64,000 nt of DNA, taken from positions 19,746,334 to 19,810,333 of the forward strand of contig OY978526.1 of assembly GCA_963854835.1 (NCBI GenBank), written 5' to 3'. This stretch comes from Megamerina dolium. Taxonomy: Eukaryota; Arthropoda; Insecta; Diptera; Megamerinidae. The notes beneath the pieces were generated by a model that saw only the letters and a program-made list of their open reading frames with translations, searched no databases and was not told the origin of the DNA. Position 1 is the first letter of the stretch; each line of letters begins with the position of its first letter. A program made the translations under genes and the position numbers. Shown piece by piece: positions 49,769 through 59,146 of the stretch.

Positions 49769-50087
49769 TAGAATTTTCTGGCCTAACGCTATTTCAAACG
49801 AGGCACTATGGCGTCTGACGAGCGAAGAGCCCATACTGATCCAGATTAAGCGTCGAAAGTGGCGTTGGATTGGCCACACGCTAAGAAAGCAACCAGATAG
49901 CATCACGCGAATGTCGCTTGAGTGGAATCCGCAGGGGAGCAGAGGCCGCGGACGACCAAGAAACACCTGGAGACGATCAATACTACGTGAGCTAGCTGCT
50001 GCCGGCATCACATGGGAAGGCGCTAGATCAACTGCCCAAAACCGTGTGCGATGGCGAAGCCTTGTGGAGGCTCTATGCTCCAATTAG
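49751..50087 (+). pseudogene. 5'-truncated non-LTR retrotransposon, C-terminal fragment
   Basis: The frame reads RIICRIFWPNAISNEALWRL, then IKRRKWRWIGHTLRKQPDSI, EWNPQGSRGRGRPRNTWRRS and QNRVRWRSLVEALCSN to a stop and a short A-run. These blocks are characteristic of the C-terminus of insect endonuclease/reverse-transcriptase LINEs (RWxWIGHxLR...GRPxxTWRR). No catalytic motif is included. It is a different family from 3983-4681. Confidence 0.75.
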
Positions 50088-50832
50088 GAGTTTAAAGGAG
50101 AAAAAAAAAAATTTTTGTACTGAAAATCCTCAAGTATTTTTACTTGAAAAAAAAAAACAATAAATTAAATGAAGGAAATTCAATAAATTGAGTTTAGAGC
50201 ACCATCTAGTGCAAATATAAGTATTTTCTACGAATATCTACGGAAAATAATGGAAATTTAATAAAATTGGTCTACAGCGCCATCTAACATAGGGATGATA
50301 AAAGTAAAAACCTCATAAATGAATTCTTCGTACCAAAAAACATAAGAATATTTTTTATGAATATATTTTACGCAAGAATTTATTCAAGGATTTCATCCTT
50401 ATTTGAGCTACACTCGATAAAAGCCATGCACATAATGATAGTGAAGCCTAAATTTACCGATTGCTTTTGGTTTCACTCAGTACCGAACCAAAGAGTTTGA
50501 TTTTGCCTCATAGTGATATTGGTGACAGTCGCTTTTTCTCGGCCGTGTCTTTCTATTAGAAATTCACATCAACCTCATCAGTCCATATTTTACGGAGAGC
50601 TGCTCTAATGAAACCAATCGATAATCACTTTTCTATTTCATAATTTTATTAAAATAATATTTTTTTTTCTATATGACGATATTTTATTAAATAAATAATA
50701 TACTTGTATAAATAAATTAACTAATCAAGAAAATACGTTATTTGAATTGCAACTAGTACATAAAACTAACGAGCAATTTAATTCAGTTAATATATATTTC
50801 AAAAGATTGTCTTCGTATATTAGAAATTTGGT
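50088..50832. other. Intergenic DNA, no gene recognised
   Basis: Nothing identifiable. The right end probably is the 3' untranslated end of the minus-strand Jockey-type LINE. Confidence 0.35.
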
Positions 50833-51012
50833 CACCGCAAGGTAAGATCACGTGGCTTCGTTCGTTTAAGTCTTGGGACCAAGTTTGTGTTGGTAAGTTT
50901 TGTTGCTTCAGGATTAGTGTGTGCTTCTAGACGCTCTTTATGGGTTTTGGCGAATTTTGTTATTGTTGTGTGAACTGAATCAACATCTAAATCGCGGTGA
51001 AGATCAGTATTA

Positions 51013-51435
51013 TAGCCTAGACAGACGGCAGCCTAATTCCGGATTACCGAGTTAATTCGAATTAACTCGGGCATTAACTGCAGCATTAACTGTGGGTGCC
51101 GTAGCTCAGTGGTTAGTGTGTTCGCCTTCTGATCTGTAGGTCGTGGTTCAATCCCCGGCTGATGCGTAACAAATTTAATATCTATAAGATTTTTCTTTCG
51201 AATGGTACCCACCTGTCGGCAAGCAATTGGCAATTCTTCCGACAGTAACGACTTGCCATGAAAAAGCTTCTTAAAGAACTCTGTGACAAAGCTCAGAAAA
51301 AGTCATGTCACAAGTGTTCTGCCGTTCGGAACCGGCTAAAATAAGTAGGTCCCTTCTAATACTGTCCAAATTTAAGACGCACAACAGTAATGGAAGAGAA
51401 GCTCGGCCAATGAGCCCTTTGGGGCTTTAAGTGCC

Positions 51436-51472
<37 letters not shown>

Positions 51473-51937
51473 AACTGCAGCAAATCCGCATTAACTCTAT
51501 GAGGTAATTCTCAAAATAAAAGAGGATTAGGGCGATTTGCGATGGCAACACTGCTGAAAATTTTCTATTGTGAATTTTTCTCGATCTATTTTACAAGATA
51601 TTAGGTGTGTTCGCTTATAAAAAACTTTCAACAATTGTTAACAGTTTTCAACATGAAAAGCGTTGGCGACCAAATAAATCCAGCTGTCAATTACGAACTG
51701 TGAATGTCAATTTACAAGTTTCTGATAGTTTTCAGTTCACGTACTTCTTGTAGATTTTCTCATATCGAGAGTGACAGATGACAGAAATTGATAGTGATAG
51801 TAATGTAAGTGAGCAGACCTAATAAAACAGCAATCAGCCGTTTAGTTAATCCGCAATACTGCCGTCTGTCAGGTTATTATTTTATTCGGATTAAGTGCGA
51901 CGGTAATCCGGATTAACGATGCCGTCTGTCTAGGCCA
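51013..51937. mobile_element. PIF/Harbinger-like MITE containing a SINE
   Basis: The left end TAGCCTAGACAGACGGCA and the right end TGCCGTCTGTCTAGGCCA are inverted copies with one mismatch. A further inner match, CCGGATTACCG, occurs on both sides. TTA flanks it at 51010-51012 and 51938-51940 (ATTA is also possible). Removing the element with one TTA restores the host LINE frame (YIRN-T-DLHRDL), which fixes the borders. A 3 bp TTA duplication points to PIF/Harbinger. No transposase is encoded. Without the SINE it would be about 540 bp. Confidence 0.8.
51094..51470 (+). mobile_element. tRNA-derived SINE, full-length with poly-A tail
   Basis: The best copy in the window. A box TAGCTCAGTGG at 51103-51113 and B box GGTTCAATCC at 51145-51154 match the RNA polymerase III internal promoter. 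A unique body of about 260 bp follows, ending GGGGCTTTAAGTGCCACAT, and then 30 or so A residues. ATTAACTG at 51086-51093 and 51470-51477 may be the target duplication, although similar ATTAACT motifs are common in the surrounding MITE. Confidence 0.85.
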
Positions 51938-52388
51938 TTACGGATATACCAATGGGCATTAACGATGCTCCTCAGGACTTTGTTTTGGAGTCTTTGGAAT
52001 GTTTCAATATGTTTCTGACTGGCACAACCCCATAGTTGTACTCCATATGTCCACACAGGCTTTAGAAATTGGTTGTGTGTAACAATTTTATTATGAATGG
52101 ATAGTGTTGACTTTCTATTTTATTCCAGCGGAGCTTTACATCAAGGCTGATTCCAAGATATTTCGCTGAGTTCGAGTAAGAAACTCGAACGCCGTCAATG
52201 TATAGAGACAGATATCGAATATTTTTGTTTGAAAAGTCAACATGGACTGACTTGCTTGTGTTCAGCTTAATGTGCAATCGCTTTGTCCAGCTGCTAACTT
52301 TATTTAGATCTCTCTGCAAAATGTTTGTTGATTCCTCTTCGGTTTTCCCTACAGCTATGATAGCAGTGTCATCTGCAAACGTAGCTGT

Positions 52389-52534
52389 GGTATAAGTACC
52401 ACTAGTTGGAGGTTCTAAAGTGTAAGTTATAGATAGAAGTGCAATCAGGACACTGCCTTGAGGTATAAGTACCACTAGTCGGAAGATCTCAAGTGTAAGT
52501 TAGAGATAGAAGTGCACCCAGGACACTGCCTTGA
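52389..52534 (-). repeat. 73 bp tandem duplication in the LINE relic
   Basis: GGTATAAGTACCACTAGT starts at 52389 and 52462, and the two 73 bp units differ at several positions. It covers the region just before the FADD block and adds to the frame damage. Confidence 0.75.
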
Positions 52535-52800
52535 GGTACACCGGCTTTGATCTCATATAACTTACTATATTTATCTTGTTGCTTTATTCGAAAGTATCTT
52601 TTAGATAGATATGATATGATTATATCATAAAATGTTTTTGCTAGATAAGCCCTAATTTTGCCTTTGCTACATCCAAAAATATATTTGAGCAGATTTTTTT
52701 CTCTTCGAGAGCTCTTTCGATTTCATGTGTTATTCTGTGGACCTGATCCAGCGGAGAATGCTCATTTATAAATCCAAATTGGTGTGTTGGAATAAGATTC

Positions 52801-53295
52801 TAATAAAATAATAATAACAACAAAATGTTAATATGTTACTGACAAATTTTGCGATAAGTAAGCCCCGAATGGAGTCCTGAATTAAGACCCAAAGGGAATA
52901 TAAGTAACACAATACAACGGAAGAATCTTCGTTAAAAAAACCTACGAAAAATTTAGAGCAATTTCAGAACACACTCCTACAAAATAATTTTGGTTTTTGA
53001 AGATTTCACATGAACGGTGCAGAAACCGAATTAATGTATCAATGCAATACATATAGAAATATGTGGTTTTTCAAGAGCAAAAGATGGGTTTATCATAGTA
53101 AATAAAAGCGCGTAAAGATCTTACAGTCGGCTGGGGTCGCTGTTTGCTCGTAGATGGCGTTAGTGATCATATTGAGCTATTATCGACTGTGCATCCTTTT
53201 TTTTTATGAGTTCGACACCTGTTTACATCAATTAATAAACATCATCAGTGATTTCATACAACAACATACATTTTTCCTCCTATAATCATATCTAG
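52801..53295. other. Intergenic DNA, possible mariner left end
   Basis: No gene. It precedes a mariner transposase and may contain its left inverted repeat, which I could not identify. Confidence 0.3.
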
Positions 53296-54088
53296 TTTCG
53301 TGCCAGAAAAAGAGCATGTGCGGGAAGCTCTACATTTTTGCTTCAATTTGAAGAAATCTGCTGCTGAGTCGCATCGAATGTTTGTGGAGACAGTGCGCTA
53401 TCGGAAACCACTTGCAGAGACTGGATTCGTCGGTTCAAAGAAGGCCATTTTGACTTGAGCGACAAGAAGTGTGAAAAGAGACCCAGAAAAGTTGAGGACC
53501 ATGATTTGCAGGCTGAGATGAGAACCCAATCGCAAAAAAATGCTTGCCGAACAAACGAAAAAAAACGTGGGTCGATCCCGGCCAACCAGCAACTTCTTCT
53601 CCAAGACCAAATCGCTTTGGACGCAAGACGATGCTGTGCGTTTGGTGGGATCAGCTGGGTGTCATCTACTACGAGCTGTTGAAACCTGGTGAAATTGTCA
53701 ATGCTCAGCGCTACCATCAACAACTAGTGAAATTGCTTTGGGTGAAAAAAGGCCTGGTTATGAACAAAGACATGAGAAGCTGATTTTTCTCCACGACAAC
53801 GCCCCATCGCACACGTCAAAACTGGTCCAAAACTACTTGGACACACTCAATTGGGAGGTGCTACCACATCCCGCTTATTCACCAGACCTGGCCCCTTCTG
53901 ACTATCATCTGTTTTCGTCGATGGGTCACGTGCTCGCCTAACAGCACTTCGATTCGTATGAAGACGTCGGAAAATGGCTTGACGAGTGCTTTGCCTCGAA
54001 AAATGAGGAATTCTTTTGGCATGGTATACACAAATTGCCCGAGAGATGGGAAAAATGTATAGCTAGTGAGGGCAAATACTTTGAATAA
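53296..54088 (+). pseudogene. mariner transposase relic (DD34D)
   Basis: The start reads VPEKEHVREALHFCFNLKKS in place of an ATG start. It goes through EKRPGYEQRHEKLIFLHDNA and LNWEVLPHPAYSPDLAPSDY to WHGIHKLPERWEKCIASEGK and a stop at 54086-54088. The Asp of HDNA and the Asp of SDY are 34 residues apart, the mariner DD34D signature. Several frameshifts and stops lie in the centre, but the order of domains is complete. It is close to full length and recently inactivated compared with the other mariners here. A right-end motif ACACCTGGTA lies near 54158. Confidence 0.78.
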
Positions 54089-54403
54089 ATTAATTTTTGG
54101 CTTTCTATGAAAAAAAATGTGTTTTTTTTACCGAAAAACAGCGGATTTAAGTTTGTACACCTGGTAAAGTTTGCTCGAATATTCATATTTTTCATTTATT
54201 TCCACTATTTTGTATGGGAGCTACATGAAGAGTAGGCGTGGCTCACCACTTTTTTTAAGGAACAATTTCTGCATATAATGCTAATTTACACTCGAAATAT
54301 GGTTGACTTTTTGTAAATTATGGGGGTTTAAAGGGGATAATTTAAAGAGGGTTTTTAAGATAATTCCGTGACTTATGAAGTAGGTGCATGAAGTAGGTGT
54401 CGT
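54089..54403. other. Mariner 3' end and intergenic DNA
   Basis: It contains a T-run and the probable mariner right terminus; otherwise nothing is recognised. Confidence 0.35.
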
Positions 54404-54515
54404 TGTTGTTGTAGCAGCAGAATTACGGAAATGCTTTGCTATATTCCCGTATTTTGTTGAGTTGAATGGACCTTGGTCAACCTGCGTGGTCGAGTGCTGT
54501 TGGGGCGTAGGCCAG
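54404..54515 (-). repeat. Dispersed repeat, copy 2
   Basis: The reverse complement matches 36988-37115: CACTCGACCACGCAGGTTGA, CCAAGGTCCATTCAACT, ATACGG and GCTGCTACAACAA. The function is unknown. Confidence 0.5.
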
Positions 54516-54734
54516 TGTTTTTTAATGCCTTTCTATTCAATTTTATGCATCTTAGATGAGTAGGCAATGCACAGAACTGAACGATTCATATACCTTGGTA
54601 TGCGAATGCTGGATTTCTTAGGACATCGCTGTGTTATAATTCAGCGAAGAATTTAGTGGTACGGCCCTCATTTAAGTTATTACTAACTTATATACTATCT
54701 ATTATCTTTTGATACTTTTTCTACTTCTGATCGA

Positions 54735-54910
54735 TTTAGGCCGAACATATAATGCGGCGCCAGTCTTCTCTGTTCTTCGCTTGCTGGCGCCAATTGGATA
54801 TTCCAAGCCCCGCCAGGTTACCTTCCAACGGAGGTTTGGTCTTCCTCTTCTTCTGTGTGCTCCAACGGGTGCCGAATTAAATACCCTCTTTGCTGGAGCG
54901 CCTTTTAATA
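54735..54910 (-). repeat. LINE 3' fragment
   Basis: It matches the 3' end of the LINE at 3983-4681, for example TCTCTGTTCTTCGCTTGCTG, GCGCCAATTGGATATTCCAA and CAACGGAGGTTTGGTC. Only the last coding bases and 3' end remain. Confidence 0.6.
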
Positions 54911-55220
54911 CTGGGATAAGTATATGAACTTATGCATGTAATTGAAGATGACTTAAGCACCCCATGTGCTTCCCCGATTTGGACTAAATTTTCAGTTTTT
55001 TTTCCATAATACTTGCGTATATGCAATATTTTTCAGAAGCTGTGACCCCCAACTGACTACTAGTAATTCATTATATCAATATTAATTAATAGGAAATAAA
55101 TTATAATTTTTCATAGAATAATGTAGTTTTTGCGTTTTTATTTAAATATTTCTTTTTTAATTAAAATTTTAGTTGGAACATTTTCATACCTTAATTGTAG
55201 TATAAAAAATAAAATAAATA
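54911..55220. other. Intergenic DNA, nothing recognised
   Basis: AT-rich; no feature is seen. Confidence 0.3.
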
Positions 55221-55493
55221 TGTGACACTTAAAGCCCCAAGGGGCTCTTTGGTCGAGCTTCTCTTCCATTACTGTTGTGCGTGTTAAATTTTTGGGCTGT
55301 CCGAACGGCAGAATTCTTGCGACATCACTTTTTCTGAGCTTTGTCACAGAGTTCTTTTAGAAGCTTTTCCATGGCTGGAAGAGTTGCCAATTGCTTGCCA
55401 ACAGATGGAAAATCTTTTCGATATTAAATTTATTATACTTCATCCGAGGATTGAACCCACGACCCACCTAGGTGCTACGGCACCTAATTGTAG
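55221..55493 (-). repeat. tRNA-derived SINE with damaged head
   Basis: On the minus strand it reads GTGCCGTAGC, lacks most of the A-box region, then has GTCGTGGGTTCAATCC (B box intact) and the shared body (AAAGAACTCTGTGACAAAGC, CTGCCGTTCGG). It ends GGGGCTTTAAGTGTCACAT next to an A/T-rich tail. It is the same family as 7959 and 51094. Confidence 0.75.
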
Positions 55494-56186
55494 TATACAA
55501 TCAGTAAATTTCGAATCAAAGAATCCAATTGAATATTCATTTCTCTTAGAAATAATCGACCTTATCAAATTATACATCGCACAGACACACAGAGCATTTC
55601 AAATGCAAATGTTGGACACACTTCGGCAATGATAGTGAATGTGGAAGCTCCGTATGATGACAATGAACAAAACTCTGCAATTATATAGTATTTCGCAAAT
55701 CATCACGAAAAGCATTTATAAAGTGTGACTTGTTGTAAAATTGATTGATATTTAATTATTTAAGTCTAAATTGGCATGGAAAAAAAAAAAAACTGAAAAA
55801 AAGCTTTGAAACGACAACATCCACAATAAATATTTAATGTTGAATAACAATTGGTTAACAATTTCAATTTCACAATCCAACCAACGCAAATTGATTAGAA
55901 GAAAATACAAACGATAGAGGCAACAAGTTCTTTTATATCCCCCCACTCCACAATTCCTTACCAACCACAACTTAGAATCTTCAAAGAAACTAAAACATCA
56001 TATTATGATTAAAAATTAATGTTTATTTTACAAATTATAAATTAATTTAGATCACATTCAGGAACTTTAAACTTAGGAATGCATAAATTAAATATATTTA
56101 ATACAACTAAACAGTCTTTTCCATTTGAACAATTTGAAACAATCTACTTATAAATGTAATTAATGTTGCATTTATTTGCATAATAC
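55494..56186. other. 3' flank of Hsp70 gene 5
   Basis: No gene is recognised. AATAAA for gene 5 is present on the minus strand at 56027-56022. The nearest 200 bp match the 3' flanks of genes 2 and 3. Confidence 0.45.
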
Positions 56187-58100
56187 TTAATCGACTTCTT
56201 CCACCGTTGGACCACCATAGGTACCATTGCTAGAAGCGTGTTGTGCTCCCGCACCTGCACCTGCAGCTGCACCACCCTGATGTATTTTTGTCATTATGGG
56301 ACTGCATAATTTTGTCAATTCGTCCAACTTATATTCGTATTCCTCTTTGTCGGCCGTTGTATTATTATCCAGCCACTTAATTGTCTCGCTGCATTTCTGC
56401 GACACCTTCTCCTTCTCTGACTGATTCAGTTTATCACCGGCTTGATCAACAGCTTGTTTCACATTGAACGCATAGGTCTCCAGTTGATTTCTTGCTGTTA
56501 CACGCTGTCGCTGCTTTTCATCCTCCTCGGCATATTTCTCAGCTTCATTGACCATACGATCGATTTCAGCTTGTGACAGTCGACCTTTGTCATTCTTGAT
56601 GACAATGTTCTTTGCATTGCCGGTACTCGTGTCTTTGGCTGTTACATTTAATATACCATTCGCGTCCAGATCGAATGTAACATCAACTTTGGGTACACCG
56701 CGTGGTGCTGGCGGAATACCAGTCAAATTGAAAGTGCCCAATATGTTGTTATCTTTGGTCATGGCACGTTCACCCTCAAACACTTGAACCGTGACTGCTG
56801 GCTGATTGTCGGCGTACGTTGTGAACGTCTTCGCCTGTTTGCACGGAATTCGACTGTTGCGCTCAATTAATTTTGTCATTACACCACCAGCTGTCTCAAT
56901 GCCGAGCGATAGAGGAGCTACATCGACTAGAAGCACATCTTGGATCTGACTGCTCTTGTCACCGCTGAGGATAGCTGCTTGAATTGCGGCACCATAAGCC
57001 ACAGCCTCATCAGGATTAATTGACAGGTTAAGGCTCTTTCCGCAGAAGAACGACTGCAGAAGGTTCTGTACTTTCGGAATGCGTGTCGAACCACCAACCA
57101 ATACGATATCATGTATTTGATTCTTGTCCATCTTTGCGTCGTTGAGAGCCTTCTCCACCGGTTCCAGTGTGCTACGGAACAAATCACCACAGAGTTCTTC
57201 GAAACGTGCACGACTCACTTTGGTATAGAAATCTTGTCCCTCAAATAGAGCATCAATTTCAATGCTGGCTTCGGTGCTCGATGACAATGTACGTTTAGCA
57301 CGTTCGGCTGCTGTTCTCAAGCGTCGCAATGCTCTGGGATTTGTGCGTATATCTCTTTTGTACTTGCGCTTGAATTCCTCAACAAAGTGATTCACCAGTC
57401 GGTTATCAAAATCTTCACCACCAAGATGAGTATCACCTGCCGTTGAACGTACTTCAAACAGTGAACCTTCATCTATTGTCAATATGGACACATCGAATGT
57501 ACCACCACCCAAGTCGAAAATCAACACGTTGCGTTCACCCTTCAGATTCTTGTCCAAACCATAAGCTAACGCGGCTGCAGTTGGCTCGTTGATAATACGC
57601 AACACATTCAGCCCAGCAATGGCACCGGCATCTTTTGTGGCTTGACGTTGACTATCATTGAAGTATGCTGGCACTGTAATAACTGCGTCCGTTATACTTG
57701 TGCCTAAGTACGCTTCTGCAGTTTCCTTCATCTTTGTCAACACCATCGAACTGATTTCCTCCGGAGCGAATCTCTTCTCTTCTCCTTTGAATTCAACAGA
57801 GATTTTTGGTTTGCCACAATCATTCACCACCTTGAATGGCCAATGCTTCATATCATCCTGGATCTTCGAATCATCAAACTTGCGTCCGATGAGACGTTTA
57901 GCATCGAAAACTGTGTTCTTTGGATTCATCGCCACCTGGTTCTTTGCGGCATCTCCAATAAGTCGCTCCGTATCTGTAAACGCCACATAACTTGGTGTTG
58001 TTCTATTGCCTTGGTCGTTTGCAATAATTTCCACTTTGCCATGTTGAAAGACTCCAACACAGGAGTATGTTGTTCCCAAATCAATTCCAATAGCAGGCAT
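56187..58100 (-). CDS. Hsp70: Heat shock protein 70, type B with type-A tracts (gene 5)
   Basis: A complete 637-residue Hsp70 with all nucleotide-binding motifs, the DVLLVDVAP linker and a Gly/Ala-rich tail ending in EEVD. Type-B markers dominate ([39 protein letters not shown]). However, [15 protein letters not shown] (57661-57720) and STEASIEID (about 57241-57295) are type A, and the DNA there is almost identical to gene 1 while the flanks follow gene 2. This mosaic suggests gene conversion. It is the divergent partner of gene 6. The promoter lies at 58239-58323. Confidence 0.97.
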   Translation of the reverse strand: MPAIGIDLGTTYSCVGVFQHGKVEIIANDQGNRTTPSYVAFTDTERLIGDAAKNQVAMNPKNTVFDAKRLIGRKFDDSKIQDDMKHWPFKVVNDCGKPKISVEFKGEEKRFAPEEISSMVLTKMKETAEAYLGTSITDAVITVPAYFNDSQRQATKDAGAIAGLNVLRIINEPTAAALAYGLDKNLKGERNVLIFDLGGGTFDVSILTIDEGSLFEVRSTAGDTHLGGEDFDNRLVNHFVEEFKRKYKRDIRTNPRALRRLRTAAERAKRTLSSSTEASIEIDALFEGQDFYTKVSRARFEELCGDLFRSTLEPVEKALNDAKMDKNQIHDIVLVGGSTRIPKVQNLLQSFFCGKSLNLSINPDEAVAYGAAIQAAILSGDKSSQIQDVLLVDVAPLSLGIETAGGVMTKLIERNSRIPCKQAKTFTTYADNQPAVTVQVFEGERAMTKDNNILGTFNLTGIPPAPRGVPKVDVTFDLDANGILNVTAKDTSTGNAKNIVIKNDKGRLSQAEIDRMVNEAEKYAEEDEKQRQRVTARNQLETYAFNVKQAVDQAGDKLNQSEKEKVSQKCSETIKWLDNNTTADKEEYEYKLDELTKLCSPIMTKIHQGGAAAGAGAGAQHASSNGTYGGPTVEEVD

Positions 58101-58238
58101 TTTGTTTATTTACTTTCTTTCTTTCACTATCAAAATAGTTCACTTTTGTTTTGCTTAGCGTATTTGCTAATATTCTCCACAATACTTTTCACTTTAACTT
58201 CTGTTACGATAATAATGCAAAGACCGTTTTCGGTCTAC

Positions 58239-58323
58239 TATTTATACTAAAAGTGCTCAATGCGGAAAATACGAGAAACATGCATAGAAATTTCGGGTAC
58301 AGAGTGGACTATTCTCAGGAATA
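58239..58323 (-). promoter_or_regulatory. Hsp70: Hsp70 gene 5 promoter: TATA box and heat shock elements
   Basis: TATAAATA lies on the minus strand at 58246-58239. Heat shock modules, read on the + strand, are GGAAAATACGAGAAAC (58264), ATAGAAATTTCGGG (about 58285) and ATTCTCAGGAATA (about 58311). Confidence 0.82.
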
Positions 58324-58329
58324 CTCAAA

Positions 58330-59146
58330 AACCTATATAAATGTTTATTTAAGAGGGTGAGTGAGGAAGACATATACGAATGGTATATCGTATTGTTCAT
58401 ATTGAGAGAACTACTCACAAGTGTCAATGTTGAATGAGAAAATAGATTGTATATTCGTATATCGTATGTATATCGTAAATTTTTATCAAGAGAGCGTGAA
58501 AAACTCTCATGAGTGCTGATAACAACGAATGAGATATTTAATTGTTTGAAATGAAATACACATTTACTATGTGTATGTCAACAATGAAATTTAAGTCAAA
58601 AGAGATTCTTACGATACGATAACATAAGAGAACGTAAAACTCTCACGGGTGCTGATAAGAATAAATGAGAAAATTGAGGAAAAGAGATTCTTACGATACG
58701 ATTTCGTAAACAACAAACAAACAATGAATCAGTTAATTTCAATATGTTACTAAAATTGTTTATTAGACTTAGAAAATCTACAATATTTATTAATTAATTA
58801 ATTATACCACTCACATCGTATATTCTAACAGACAGAATACCACAATACAACTCTCTGTGTTATTGACCTACCACAAAACAAGCTATAAATAATATTTCCT
58901 ATAGCTACTCTTCATTCAATGTTTGTTTATATAGACTGATTTTTCGAGAAAATTCAAACTACTGTGCGTGTGCATACTCAACTTCAAATAATGTAATGAA
59001 AATGCCATGGCTAAACCTAAAGCTATTTATAATTTTTATATACTAATTGTCATGGGCATCGACGTATATTTTGCGAACATAAGTAGGAGTAGGTGCTCTA
59101 CTTTTTTGGATCAACTTCATTTTGATCATACAGATATTTGTACATA
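58330..59146. other. Intergenic region of Hsp70 pair 3, left part
   Basis: No gene. A module of about 135 bp is duplicated: AAGAGAGCGTGAAAAACTCTC...GAGTGCTGATAA at 58488 and ATAAGAGAACGTAAAACTCTC...GGGTGCTGATAA at 58623. Each is followed by AATGAGA. Related modules lie at 42571 and 28983-29110. Confidence 0.5.

Larger units (their letters stand above)
50833..52800 (-). pseudogene. Jockey-type non-LTR retrotransposon relic, interrupted by a MITE
   Basis: From right to left the minus strand reads FINEHSPLDQVHRITHEIER and KICSNIFLDVAKAK. It then reads KAGVPQGS-like sequence, TATFADDTAIIAVGK (the FADD catalytic block), YLGISLDVKLRWNK, FLKPVWTYGVQLWGCASQKH and VLRSIVNAHWYIRN. After a 925 bp insertion it resumes TDLHRDLDVDSVHTTITKFA and ends RLKRTKPRDLTLR at 50833. 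The order is that of a Jockey-clade ORF2. It has frameshifts, an internal deletion before the catalytic block and a 73 bp tandem duplication. The N-terminal endonuclease is absent. Confidence 0.85.

Noticed and set aside
51094..51170. A tRNA gene
   Set aside because: A and B boxes are present but the stem pairs of a cloverleaf are not kept, and the sequence continues into a SINE body shared with other copies.
53398..53626. Minus-strand open frames opposite the mariner at 53296-54088
   Set aside because: The + strand carries the complete mariner domain order; the minus frames have no recognisable content.
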